Assembly: GCA_034509425.1 (NCBI GenBank)
Contig: JAVTVJ010000553.1
Location: forward strand, 1,291,019 to 1,355,018
Source of the DNA: Eopsaltria australis
Lineage: Eukaryota; Chordata; Aves; Passeriformes; Petroicidae
DNA length: 64,000 bases
Direction of reading: 5' to 3'
Below, one piece after another: positions 1-10,935 of the stretch. The position numbers and the translations under genes are program-made. The notes beneath the pieces were generated by a model. The model was not told where the DNA came from and ran no database searches. It saw only the letters and a program-made list of their open reading frames with translations. The stretch's first letter is position 1. Every line of letters starts with the position of its first letter.

Positions 1-239
1 CAGATATTTACCCAAACTCCCCTTCCAGCAGCCCCCGAATCGAGCAGGTCTGATCCAATCCGGGGATATTCCATCATTTATTCCCAGCCCAGGGGAATTT
101 CGGCTTCCCTGCTAAATATTCCACATCCCACGCCTCAGATGAGATATTAAGTTCACAATATTAAAATTTTATGGAAATATCTCCAGCCATTCCTCTAAAT
201 TAATATTATGCAGGATGAGGATCCAGCTCAGCCCCTGAG

Positions 240-310
240 GTCATTCGGTCCAAGTCCTTCATTCCAAGGTTGGATTCGATGATCTTGGAGGTCTTTTCCA
301 ACTTTGATCC
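240..310 (+). mobile_element. CR1 LINE 3' fragment
   Basis: The stretch TTGGATTCGATGATCTTGG followed by AGGTCTTTTCCAAC matches the last bases of a sense CR1 element. Only about 70 bases remain, and the terminal octamer repeat is gone, so this is an old, eroded copy. Confidence 0.6.
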
Positions 311-1804
311 TAAAATTTCTTTTGCAGGAATTCTGGCTGGCGAGGAAATCACAGGAGTTTTGGAATCCTCTGACAAAATGCCGGCAATCCAGGGAAAACC
401 ACCCAGGAAATCTGGGAATATCCTTGCTGAGGGATTGGAATCCTGAAATCCTTTGTTCTATTTTTAGAGGGTTTTTTAGGAGCAGGAAAGGCAGAGCTGC
501 TGCAAAAGGGTTTTATATTTTAGGCTGTCTTAGGTTAAGCAGTAAAATATATTTAAATTGCTGTTTTCCCTTGGATTTTACTGGGATAATGACAATTCCA
601 GTGTCCAGATAAATTACAAACCCACCTCCCCAATGCTGAAATTCTTGTAAGGGTCGTAGATAAACAAGAATTTGCAAACTATATTTTAAATGTGATTTTT
701 TGGTGCCAGACAGAGAGGTTGAGTTTGTCCTTGGGCGTTTTTCCTCCACTTTCCAGCCACTCAGGTGATCACGGCAATATTCCTGCAGGAAAACTTGGAA
801 TTCTTTTAGACTTGCTTGGAAATGATTGGATAAAAACGAGCTTGGCTTAGAGTTAGAGAATTCCAGATGGGTTTGGATAATAAAAACCCCAAAATTGGGA
901 TATAAATAAACTCTCCTTTCCGCACGGTAAAAGTTGGCAAATTATTTGTTTAAATCATGGCTGGGGCCTGACTTTTTATGTCTTTATCAATTAAGTAATT
1001 AACTCATGCTGGCCCGGCCTCTCTGACCTCGCTCCCTGCTCGGAGGATCAATACCTGATCCACATTTACATGTATAAATTAGGGAGTTATTAATTAAAAT
1101 GCACCCTGGAATGCACAAAGAGCCTTTAATTTAGCAGCAGCCGCAAACAGAAAATATTGGGGGTTAAAATACAGATTTCAAAATGAATTTGGCCTTTGGG
1201 CTTCATCCTTTTTGTCAGTCAGACCCATAAAAAGCTTCAGAGCACAATTTAGAGGCTTGGATCAGGTCATTATTAGAAATATTTGTCCTCAGAACATGAG
1301 CTGGACAAAGTTTTTAACTTCCAAATGAGGAACCATCCAGTAAAAACAGGAGCAAATAAATAATGGAATTCCAAGCACATCGCTGCTGCTTCGGGAACGA
1401 CGGATCCAGCAGCAAATTCCTGCTTCCAAATTCTGTTTATTTTTAGGCAGAGGGGTTTAGGAAAGAAAAAAATCCCATTATCAGGGAGATGGGAAGGATG
1501 GAAATTGCAGAGTGGGAAAAATGGGTGCTGATTCCAGCAGGAATTTTGTTTTTCTTTCAGGAAAAATGGATTTCCATGCAAAGATGGAAGATGTTTTTCA
1601 TGGCGTTGTGGGATGCGACCAATTCCCAGTCAGTTCCCAACTGGAACTGGAAGAAAATTAAGTCCAGCTTAGCAAAAACCTGGGCAGGTATTAAGGAATT
1701 TAAATCCAAGGTTTGGATCCTATAAAATATAAACTATAAAATATAGCCTATATAATATAAAGTATAAAAAGGTCTGGAAGATCCCAGATCTCAGTTTGCA
1801 GCCT
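311..1804. other. single-copy AT-rich DNA, no gene seen
   Basis: No CR1, tandem repeat or convincing exon is seen. An AT-biased patch at about 1722-1770 is TATAAAATATA-like. The block at about 930-1130 is rich in TTAATT and TAATTA cores around a small GC-rich island (about 1010-1045), which gives it the look of a conserved non-coding element; nothing in the sequence alone proves that. Confidence 0.5.
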
Positions 1805-1897
1805 GGATCCATCTTTTCCAGCAGGAATCACAGATATTTCTGGAATGGCAACTTGGATCCATCTTTTCCAGCAGGAATCACAGATATTTCTGGAATG
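1805..1897. repeat. tandem duplication, 2 x 50 bp
   Basis: GGATCCATCTTTTCCAGCAG starts at 1805 and again at 1855. The copies differ at only a few positions, so this is a recent head-to-tail duplication of 50 bp, close to complete in both copies. Confidence 0.9.
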
Positions 1898-1900
1898 ACA

Positions 1901-2817
1901 GGTGATACAGAGCTCTGGCACAATCAGCATCCAGGCTGGATATCAGAAATTTGGGAATAAACAGAAATAAATCCGCAAGTCCATGATTATTAACAAAAAC
2001 CCCGAATATTAAACCCCAGATTTTAATAGGAATGGATGCGATTCCCACAGGAATAATGGTGATGAGGGAAACAAAGGTTTAATAACTGAGCAGCGCTGAT
2101 TTATTCCGGTTATTTTATGCCTTTTGCTCCTGTTTTTGGCAATTTCTTGGGGGTTTGCACACACAGAACGCAGCCCATTGTTCACTGCTGCCCTGCCCAA
2201 CTAATTATGCTTAATTTTGGCACTTCCTCGCGCTTTAATTAAGATCTGTTTGCGTTTCCAGAGCGTGCACAGAGCCAAAGTTTGCCTTTTTAATTAAAAG
2301 CACAAAGCAAACGCGGATGTTGTGGGAGGAATGGGAATGAAGCTCCAGTGAACAGGGAAGGGCAGGGATGAGGTTCAGCCCCGGTGAACTTTAATGCCAG
2401 TGGTGCAAAATGCAGCTAATTAGGCAGGAATTGATTGTTCGTACGGAGAAGGAGCTACAACCTTCTTTGTAATCCTGACAAGGCAGGAGAATCCCTCCTT
2501 GAATTCATGGGAATCGCTGGAATTTGGGAGCGCACAAAGCTGCACCTTTGTGATGGAAATCCATTGACAGCGCCTCTTTATACGCAGCAAAAATTGGATT
2601 TTACAGCATTTTCACCCGGAGCAAATATTCCAAGGGGGTTGAATGTCCCTAAAATGTATTTGAGGAGCTGCTGCGAGGCCACACGTGGCACTCAATGAAA
2701 ATTTTGGGATGGTGTAGGGAGCATTGCAGGAATTTTTGGAGTTAATCTGCCTCGTGGGGTTATTAAACACTCCCCGAAAATAATCGGTAATTTTTAAAGA
2801 GAAAATCTCGAAAATAA
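1901..2817. other. single-copy DNA, no gene seen
   Basis: No repeat is recognised. The block at about 2190-2325 contains AACTAATTATGCTTAATT, TTTAATTAAGATC and TTTTAATTAAAAGC close together with AGAGCCAAAGTTTGCC. This homeodomain-site density resembles vertebrate enhancers but is only suggestive. Confidence 0.45.
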
Positions 2818-2915
2818 AACCTGGGATAGTGGGAAGTGTGCCTGTCCATGACAGGGGTGGGACTGGGTGGGCTTTAAGGTCCCTTCCCACTCTGGAATTC
2901 CTGGATTTTCAGGTC
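2818..2915 (+). mobile_element. CR1 LINE 3' end (group E)
   Basis: Sense 3' end: GGGATAGTGGGAAGTGTGCC, then the CATGACAGGGGTGG segment, then GGGCTTTAAGGTCCCTTCC. About 100 bases, 5'-truncated as usual for CR1. Confidence 0.88.
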
Positions 2916-3117
2916 TGAATCCGTCAGGATGCATTTTTCCATAATGTCTCTGCTGCTTGTTCCCAGCAACTGCTGCCAAATGCAAATATCAAAGAATTTG
3001 CTAATATTTGCTGTGTTTGAGTCCACAAAACCCCCACATCCAGCACTGTTGGGATTTCTGGGAAGTTTGGAATATTCTTGGTATCAGCAGAAATGGAAAA
3101 CCTTCCCCAGGGCGGGA

Positions 3118-3268
3118 AAAGGGCCTCAGGTTGCACCAGGGGAGGTTTAGATTGGATTTTGAGGAAAATTTCCTCCTAGAAAGGTTTGTCCAGCCCTGGC
3201 ACAGCTGCCCAGGGAAGTGGTGGAGTTTCCATCTCTGGAGGGATCTAAAATCCATGTGGATGTGTCTT
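3118..3268 (+). mobile_element. CR1 LINE internal 3' UTR fragment (group B), lacks its 3' end
   Basis: Sense core: GGGCCTCAGGTTGCACCAGG, then AGGTTTAGATTGGATTTTGAGG, CTGCCCAGGGAAGTGGTGGAG and a GGATGTG block near 3260. The usual terminal TTCCAACC part does not follow. CR1 copies normally keep the 3' end, so this one was probably cut by a later deletion or rearrangement. Confidence 0.85.
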
Positions 3269-3323
3269 CCAAACAGATTTAGGTCCTTCTTGCAGCCTTC
3301 CCTTTCAGATGTTCCATGGGATG

Positions 3324-3753
3324 CACTGGCAAGAGCAGCCTCATTCCAGCTGGATTTGGGATTGGAGCTCCCACGCATCCATGGAAAAAGGGTTATTATG
3401 GAATAGCCAAATCCTCCTATCACATTCCAAGGCATTAGCAAGGGAATTAACATCGATTTATTTGCTGATCCTGCATTCCTGATCCCTTTCCATCCCCAAT
3501 AACCCTTTAATTTCTTTCCCAGCCTCCAGCTCATCCTTTTGTTCCCTGACAATAATTCCTGAGTTTCCAAATCCAGTCCCTGCCTTGTCCTCAGCTAGGC
3601 ATTGATGTTTTCCTTCCCTTTTCCATCATTAAACACTCTGAGCCAAGGACTCCGATCTTCACTGGCAAGAGCAGTCTCATTCCAGCTGGATTTGGGATTG
3701 GAGCTCCCACCCATCCATGGAAAACCATTTATTATGGAATAACATCCTCCGAA
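3324..3753. repeat. two direct copies of a ~95-bp segment 336 bp apart
   Basis: ACTGGCAAGAGCAG at 3325 recurs at 3661, and both are followed by CTGGATTTGGGATTGGAGC, CATCCATGGAAAA and TTATTATGGAATA. Likeness then fades within about 30 bases (ATCCTCC, TCACA). The 240 bases between are not clearly duplicated, so this is either a decayed tandem repeat or two hits of a dispersed family. Confidence 0.8.
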
Positions 3754-4764
3754 TCTCACACATTTGAGGATATTGCATCTCATCTCTCCTAAAATCCCTT
3801 TTTTCCTTGGTGCTGACCTCATCCCACGGCGGGATGCTGCGGAATGTTAACGAGGCAGCAACGGGAATAAAGCGTCCCCGGGATGATTGAAATCCCAAAC
3901 AGATCCCCCCCTTCCCAAAGCCTCCTAAGCAGAGCTCCCTTTGATGATGGACGGCTCATTCCCTTATTAAACATTTATTGTTTCCTCAATAAAAGTCATC
4001 TTGGATGCATTCAATTATTAATATAAATCAGACACCAAATGGGAAACAGCAGCCATCTCATTTTCCGGGTTTTTTTCCATTAATCTTCTTTCTTATTCCA
4101 CAACCACAAGAGGAGAGTGGCAAAAACCCACTTGGAATTGCTAGAAAACAAATAAAGTTGGCACAAGAGAAGCCAAATTTTGGTCAGGAGGAAAAAAAGA
4201 AATTATAACTCCTTGGAAACCCAGAATGTTCCCAAATTTGTGGTGGGGTGTTGTTGGTTTGGTGCCCCCAGCTTGGAAATCAGGAAAAATTGAGGCTGGA
4301 ATGGGAAAGAGAAGTGGATCGATATTTATGGGATCACAGCAGGAGTTTTGGGGTTCATAGCTCTGAAATAATCACGGATTAACCCAACTCCAGTCCCATT
4401 GTGGAGCTCACGGACAATTTGGATTCGTTTGGTCCCACCCTAGGGATTAGGGTGGAATATTTTTAATGCTAATTTAATTGTTGAAATAATTTTACAACTC
4501 TTACTCCTGGGACAGCCTGAGGTTTTTTAGGAATCTTCTCAATCCGTGTTATCCACGACACCCTCAAAAGCCAAAGCCACCTGTTCCTGGTAGGGCATCA
4601 ACTGAACTCAAGTTATAACCTCCAGGTTCCCTTCATTCCTAAATCCTCCCATTTTACTGGAATATTTTCAGATTCCTTTCCTAGATCCAGCTGTTATTTG
4701 GGAGTTTGGAAAGGTCTCCTACTCCAAATCCAGCCAAGATAAAGAGGTTTCACTTTTACCTATG
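3754..4764. other. single-copy DNA, no gene seen
   Basis: AT-rich, especially at 3960-4200. No CR1 match, no tandem order and no exon-like segment could be supported. Confidence 0.45.
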
Positions 4765-5043
4765 AGAGAGCTGGAGAGGGATTTGGGATTAGGGTAGGAG
4801 GGACAGGATAAGGGGCAGGGACAGATGGGATTTAGGAAGGAATTCCTGTGTGGGAGGATGGGGAGGGGCTGGGCTGGAATTCCCAGATTTGCTGTGGCTG
4901 CCCCTGGATCCCTGGCAGTGTCCAGGGCCAGGTTGGACATTGGGGCTTGGAGCAGCCTGGGACAGTGGGAGGTGTCCCTGCCATGGAATGGGGAGGAATG
5001 GGATGGGATTTTAGTTCCCTCCCATCCTGAACCACTCCATAAC
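4765..5043 (+). mobile_element. CR1 LINE (group A), ~280-bp 3' part
   Basis: Begins in GAGAGAGCTGGAGAGGGA, continues through GGAATTCCTGTGTGGGAGG (4840) and CAGATTTGCTGTGGCTGCC (about 4884), and ends at ACCACTCCATAA. A GGAATGGGGA insertion near 4985-5000 replaces the usual CATGGCAGGGG segment. Confidence 0.95.
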
Positions 5044-5647
5044 AAACTCTAATCAGATTTTCATTCCAGTCAATCAATCCTACAGAATAAATATAAAAGG
5101 CCCCGTTTTCCTGGGCAGCATTCCCTGCTAAAAAACAGGATCAAACTTCCCGGAGTTTTTTATCTGATCTCTCACAGCAACGAATGCAGCAGCTGTCAAA
5201 AAATCAAACAGAAAGGGGCTCGAAAGCACCTTTTGAAAGAGTGAAAAGCATTTTCATGGATTTAAGAGTCCTTCACAGCCAATTATCAAATCAAAATGCA
5301 GCCACTCTGCCGAACACCGCTCCAGAAGGATAAAAACATCCACGGATAACTCATCCCTCATCAGCCTGCACAGCAAACACTCTCCCAGCCAGGCTGGATT
5401 TATTTGGGAATTTAAAGTGGAATGTGGCCACAAAAAGAGGCTGCAATGTTCTCCCAGCTGCAGGAACAGGAGCCCAGGAGCTGCAGGAGCCACATGGGGA
5501 ATTCTGGCAGATGAAGCCAAGAGGGAGCTTTTCAACATTCCCAGCTGGCTCAGAGATCCATGGGCAGGTGTAGGGACGGATGGAGATGGATACAGATATG
5601 GAGATGGAGATGAATGTAGATGAGGACTTGGAGCTGTTGTCAAGATG
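5044..5647. other. single-copy DNA with a short GGAGAT-type repeat
   Basis: Mostly unremarkable. At about 5575-5632 there is an imperfect hexamer array (GGATGGAGATGGATACAGAT type, about nine units). It directly precedes the CR1 copy at 5648. Confidence 0.5.
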
Positions 5648-6075
5648 ATCCAAGGGATGGAGCAGCTCTGCTGTGGCTGCAGGCTGGGAATGCTGGGAAT
5701 GTTCACCTGGAGAAGGGAAGGATCCAGGGAGAGCTCAGAGCCCCTTGCAGGGCCTGAAGGGGCTCCAGGAGAGCTGGAGAGGGACTGGGGACAAGGCATG
5801 GAGGGACAGGACACAGGGAATGGCTTCACATGGACAGAGTGCAGGGATGGATGGGATATTGGGAAGGAATTCCTGTGTGGGAGGGTGGGGAGGGGCTGGG
5901 CTGGAATTCCCAGATTTGCTGTGGCTGCCCCTGGATCCCTGGCAGTGCCCAAGGCCAGGTTGGACATTGGGGCTTGGAGCAGCCTGGGACAGTGGGAGGT
6001 GTCCCTGCCATGGCAGGGGTGACACTGGCTGGGATTTAAGATCCATCCCAAACCATTCCATAATTCCATGATGCA
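5648..6075 (+). mobile_element. CR1 LINE (group A), ~430-bp 3' part
   Basis: One of the longest group A copies. It has the 5' portion GCTGGGAATGCTGGGAATGT and AGAGCTCAGAGCCCCTTGC, then the diagnostic GGAATTCCTGTGTGGGAGG (5867), and ends at CCATTCCATAATTCCATGAT with two terminal octamer-like units. It lies about 600 bases from another group A copy in the same orientation. Confidence 0.96.
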
Positions 6076-6145
6076 CATAAATAAATGTGTATCTATGTAT
6101 AGAATCATAGCATTGCTAAGAAACAGAATTATGTTTATATTTACA

Positions 6146-6222
6146 ACACCTTCCACTATCCAAGGTTACTCCAAGCTCTGTCCAGCCTGGCCTTGGACAC
6201 TTCCAGGGATCCAGGGGCATAA
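6146..6222 (-). mobile_element. CR1 LINE fragment
   Basis: Antisense segment: CACCTTCCACTATCC, then CCAGCCTGGCCTTGGACAC and TTCCAGGGATCCAGGGG. Both the 3' terminus and the 5' side are missing. It lies just beyond the 3' end of the sense copy at 5648-6075, so the two are tail to tail. Confidence 0.82.
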
Positions 6223-6265
6223 AAAGGCAGGAAGAGACCTCTCAGCTCCTGTATTTTTATTCAGA

Positions 6266-6445
6266 AATATAATGTATAATATATAATGTAAAATATATAA
6301 TGTAAAATATATAATGTATACTATAGAATATAGAATATAGAATATAGAATGGAGATTATAGAATATATTATATAGAAGATAATCTACATTCTATAGAATA
6401 TAGAAAATTGAATATTGAATATAGAATATATATAATATATATGCA
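6266..6445. repeat. TATAATG/TATAGAA AT-rich tract
   Basis: Irregular units such as TATATAATGTAAAATATATA and TATAGAATATAGAATATAG. Nearly pure A/T with scattered G; low complexity of about 180 bases. Confidence 0.85.
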
Positions 6446-6930
6446 TACACATGGATATAAATCAATAAGGAATAATTAATACCATGATGTCATTTACAAC
6501 CATTCCAGCAAATACTCAAAACATGGGAATAAGAAATAAGAACATCATAACCTCCTAAAAATAAGAAAATAAAGTAAATCCCAAAGAAAGTCTGCGGCTT
6601 TTCCAAGCAGGATTCCCAGCCATGTCGCCTCTCCCAGATTTGGAAACGTGATTGAAAAGCTGGGAAAAGCTCCCAGATTTTCCTCTCCATCTTCCCTGCT
6701 GTCAGTGCAGCTCCATGGATTTGCACTTTCTGATGCTGCTGTCCCTCAAATCTTTTCTCCAGGAAAAAGCCGGAATGTTCATTCCAGGGAAAAGCATTTC
6801 CTGTGTTTATTCCCCCATAAATTACCCCAAGGATGTCCCCAAGCCCATTCTGATGGCTTGGTGGGAATTCTAATGGCTCTTCCAAGTGAACATCCCGAGG
6901 TTTTCATCAAGGAGTATCCATCACCTCCGT
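6446..6930. other. single-copy DNA, no gene seen
   Basis: A frame is open here on each strand over about 320-390 bases (6490-6885 minus, 6648-6968 plus), but the two overlap and neither translation is recognisable. I treat both as chance. Confidence 0.4.
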
Positions 6931-7850
6931 CCTCATGGATCCATGTTTTGGGATCCACATGGGAATAATATCCTGGAATAATTCCACCCCCAATTCCACA
7001 GCTGATTTCTCCTGGAGTTCCTCTTTTATTTCATATCCCACCCTCCTGTTTATAAATTAATGCTGATGGAATTAAAATTATTCCAGCAGATAAAGGGCAA
7101 AATTCCTGAAATACAACATTTCAGTGATCCTACAACCACTCCACAATGGCATCATTCCTTAAATTACAAAATCCTTGAGTAACTCTTCAACAGGCTCCTC
7201 TTGGATTTATATCCTTTTTCTTTTTTCCTCATGGATCCGTGTTTAGGGATCTACATGGGAATAATATCCTGGAATAATTCCACCCCCAAATCCACAGCTG
7301 ATTTCTCCTGGAGTTCCTCTTTTATTCCATATCCCACCCTCCTGCTTTCCTTCTCCAGGTTATAAATTAATGCTGATGGAATTAAAATTATTCCAGCACA
7401 TAAAGGGCAAAATTCCCGAAATACAACATATTCGGGATCCTACAACCACTCCACAATGGCATCATTCCCTTAATTACAAAATGGCATCATTCCCTAAATT
7501 ACAAAACCCTTGATAAATTCCTCAAATGGCTCCTCTTGGATTTATATCCTTTTTCTTTTTTCCTCATGAACCCATGTTTAGGGATCCACGTTTAGGGATC
7601 CACATGGGAATAATGTCCTGGAATAATTCCATCCCCAAATCCACAGCTGATTTTTCCTAGAGTTCCTCTTTTATTCCATTTCCCACCCTCCTGTTTTTCT
7701 CCTCCTGGTTATAAATTTATGCTGATGGAATTAAAATTATTCCAGCGCATAAAGGGCAAAATTCCTGAAATAAAACATTTTAGGGCATCATTCCCTAAAT
7801 TAAAAAAACCCTTGATTAATTCCTCAACAGGATTTATATCCTTTTTTTTC
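6931..7850. repeat. tandem repeat, 3 units of ~290-335 bp
   Basis: Each unit starts with CCTCATGGATCCATG or a variant (6931, 7227, 7562). Each then runs through GGAATAATATCCTGGAATAA, TTCCTCTTTTATT, GCTGATGGAATTAAAATTAT and CCAGCACATAAAGGGCAAAA. Unit 2 has extra bases (CTTTCCTTCTCCAGG and a repeated ATGGCATCATTCC); unit 3 loses the CTACAACCACTCCACAATGG part. The order head-to-tail is clear. I do not recognise a known family in the unit. Confidence 0.95.
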
Positions 7851-9437
7851 CCCCCACTACATTTGGGCCTTTTATTAAATCCAAATAAAAAACCAATATC
7901 TTATCTCATTCCTGCCTATAATTCCCTGTGCTTGGAAATAACGATCCAGGTTCCCACAAATATTTCTGGGCAGCACTATTTTTTATCCCGTTATTTTTTT
8001 ATTTCTCTTCGCCTCCCTCTTAATTTGATTTGCATTTTTCATGCCTTTCCCACTTTCCCCACAAGTCAGCAAAACGATTCCTGCGGAATATTTTGTATTC
8101 CCATTCCGCCGTCGCAGCAGGAAAATAAAAATTCTGATTAAAAAAACATGGAAGTTCCTTTTTCTTCCTGCCACGGCCTCCTGGAAAATCGATAGGAATT
8201 AAATGCTGCACATAAAAATATTATTAGAGTTTTATGGGGTTTCTTTAGGGTTTAATTAATAAAGTCAAGCGGCTTCTTTGGGGTTTTTTTTTGGGTGTCT
8301 CATAAAAATTAAAGAAAAAGGTTTATTAAGTAATTATTAGAAGAGCAAAGAGTATCAGAAGGGACATTTAAGGAGCAGAAGGAATTTTTGCCCAAGGAAA
8401 GAAATAAAATTAAGGTTAATTGAGATGGGAAAGAAAAAAAGCTCTGGAATAGTCACAGGCCTGGAAAGGAGAGGGAGAAAAATCAGAGTAATGAATTATT
8501 TAATTCACTGCAAAGAACCGCAAGAAAAATAGGAATGAGTTTGATCCCAACCTTGATCCACATGATCAGAGATTATCCCAGGAAAGGTTGCGAGAAGGAC
8601 AAAAAAAAAGGGAACAAGAGATTTTTTGGGGGGAGGAAGTGATGGGTTTTGATTGGGGAATCACAATTGCCTTGGAATGTTTTGCTTTAAAAAAAAAAAA
8701 GGAATTTAAATTTAAATTGAATTAGATTTAATTTTTAAAATGCCAGTGTTCCAGAAATTGTCTGGAAGATTCTAAAAAAGGGCTGGAAATCACAAGGTGG
8801 GAGAAGCCAAAGGATTTTCCAGGATTTTCCAGGATTTTCCAAGTGAGTCAACCCCTTCTCATTAGGGACAAGAAATTAAAAGGAAGAAGAGAAAAACCAA
8901 AAATTATCCTTTTCCCCATAAAATAATTGCTCCGTCAATTAAAATAATTTGGGATTTTGAAGGATTTGGATAATTTCCTTAGGATTCGCTGGATTTTCCT
9001 CTCATTCTCCAGCTCTGCCTCGGGATGGCTCCAGTGACTCCAACAGAAACACGGCTGATCCTCATGGAATTCAGGGATTTCCTCCCAGGAAAGTTCCTTT
9101 GGTCAACATGGTCCAAAATCTGGGATTGAAAAGCAAATTCCTTTCTGCTCCAGGTGCTGCAGGAGCTGCTCCTGATTTACAGTTTCCAAAAACCTGGAAA
9201 ACGACAATCATCGGGATGTGCATTTCCTCCAGGAAGAGCAGAACTCATCCCAGGGGATTATTAATGTCCATTTTTGTTTCAGGGGGGGAAAAAAAAAGAG
9301 GAAAGTGAGCTTGGAATTTTTGGGATTTGTTGCAGGATTTTTTATTGAAATAAAGAGAAATAATGGAGTTGATTCCCCTTCCCCATCCTGGTTTAGGCAA
9401 GTGGGGATTGATGGCACCAATGGCAACCAGGCCATTG
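7851..9437. other. single-copy AT-rich DNA with short low-complexity runs
   Basis: Contains a GGGGTTTTTTTTTGGG run at about 8280-8295, an A11 run near 8690, and three tandem decamers AGGATTTTCC at about 8812-8840. No CR1 and no exon is recognised. Confidence 0.5.
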
Positions 9438-9652
9438 GATGGGAGATTGGGAAGGAATTCCTGTGTGGGAGGGAGGGGAGGGGCTGGGCTGGAATTCCCA
9501 GATTTGCTGTGGCTGCCCCTGGATCCCTGGCAGTGCCCAAGGCCAGGTTGGACAGGGTTTGGAGCAGCCTGGGACAGTGGGAGGTGTTGGGTTGGAATGG
9601 GGTGGGTTTTAGGGTCCCTTTTCAACCCAAACCAATCTGGAATTCTCTGATC
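9438..9652 (+). mobile_element. CR1 LINE (group A), ~215-bp 3' end
   Basis: GGGAGATTGGGAAGGAATTC, then GTGGCTGCCCCTGGATCCC and AGCAGCCTGGGACAGTGGG, ending CAACCCAAACCAATCTGG. A small internal deletion replaces ACATTGGGGC with ACAGGGTTTGG at about 9552. Confidence 0.95.
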
Positions 9653-10417
9653 AGGACACCTCTCATCCTGTGATCCTTTTATCCAGAGGAATGGTGGCCG
9701 TGGATATTTTTGTACGTCACCTTGGGAGTTCGTAAATAATTTCCAAACATACTGTTAATAAATAATTATTAATAATTTTTCATCTACTTTGCACTGGGGT
9801 TTGAATTTCTCCTTCCCCATCTTTCACTGGTGCAGCAGCTTCACAGCCAGGCTCCTTCCTCTCTCCAGGCTGGAATATAATAGGAAAGGCTAAAATTGGC
9901 TTTTCCCAGAGCTCAGTTTAGAGCAGAACCAGCAGGATGGCAGCAGAACTGTTCCAATCCCATCTCATCGCCCCATGACGGGACATCTGGGAAGGATGAG
10001 GAGGATTTTTGGCCTTGGAATTCTTCACTTTTGATGTTCTGCAGCTTCAGGATCCGGAGAATCTCATGGAGACCTGAGTGTGGCATCGTAACCTGGGATT
10101 TGTGTTTGGTTCCTGTAAGCACAGCTCTGCTAGAATTCAGGGATTTAATGAATGGGAAAGCCATTCTTCATTAGAGAGCTCTGAATGAAAAATATCTCCT
10201 CGTTATCTCCCTAACGAAGCTCAATCAATGAGTGGCTTTTCAATCCCGGCGTTAATGGGGAATCCAATATTTCCCTGAGTGCTACACGGGGCGAGCAGTT
10301 TGCAGCAGCACCTCTGCAATTGGGCTGTGAAATGAAAACAAAGGAGGTGAAAAAAAGGGGATGGGTGGGAATTCACCTGAGAGAAATGGGGTTTTAAACC
10401 ATGGTTGTACCTGGATC
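9653..10417. other. single-copy DNA, no gene seen
   Basis: AT-rich at 9700-9800 (AATAAATAATTATTAATAA). The rest is of average composition with no repeat recognised. Confidence 0.45.
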
Positions 10418-10935
10418 GTGGAATCATGGAATGGTTTGGGTTGGAATGACCTTAAAGCTCATCCAATCCCACCCCTGCCATGGCAGGGACACCTCCCACT
10501 GTCCCAGGCTGCTCCAACCTGCCTTGGGCACTGCCAGGGATCCAGGGGCAGCCACAGCAAATCTGGGAATTCCAGCCCAGCCCCTCCTCACCCTCCCACA
10601 CAGGAATTCCTTCCCAATATCCCACCCAAATCTCCCCTTTCCCAGTTTGAAGCCATTCCCTGTGTCCTGTCCCTCCATGCCTTGTCCCCAGTCCCTCTCC
10701 AGCTCTCCTGGAGCCCCTTCAGGCCCTGCAAGGGGCTCTGAGCTCTCCCTGGATCCTTCTCCTCTCCAGGTGAACATTCCCAGCATTCCCAGCCTGGCTC
10801 CAGAGCAGCTCCCTGGATTCCTCTGGACTCTTTCCAGCAGCTCCACGTCCTCCTGATGCTGGACCCCGGAGGTGGATGGAGCTCTGCAGGTGGGGTCTCA
10901 CCTGTGCAGGGCAGAGCTGAGACCACTTCCTAAAG
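10418..10935 (-). mobile_element. CR1 LINE (group A), ~515 bp, longest group A copy
   Basis: Read on the plus strand it starts at the 3' end (GGAATCATGGAATGGTTTGGG) and passes GCAGCCACAGCAAATCTGG and CCACACAGGAATTCC. It then continues past GGGGCTCTGAGCTCTCCC into CCAGCAGCTCCACGTCCTCC and GGTGGGGTCTCACCTGTGCAG. That last portion lies upstream of where most copies here are truncated. Confidence 0.95.

Noticed and set aside
5254..6156. 300-codon minus-strand frame, the longest in the window
   Set aside because: More than half is the antisense of a CR1 copy, and similar peptides appear at every group A CR1.
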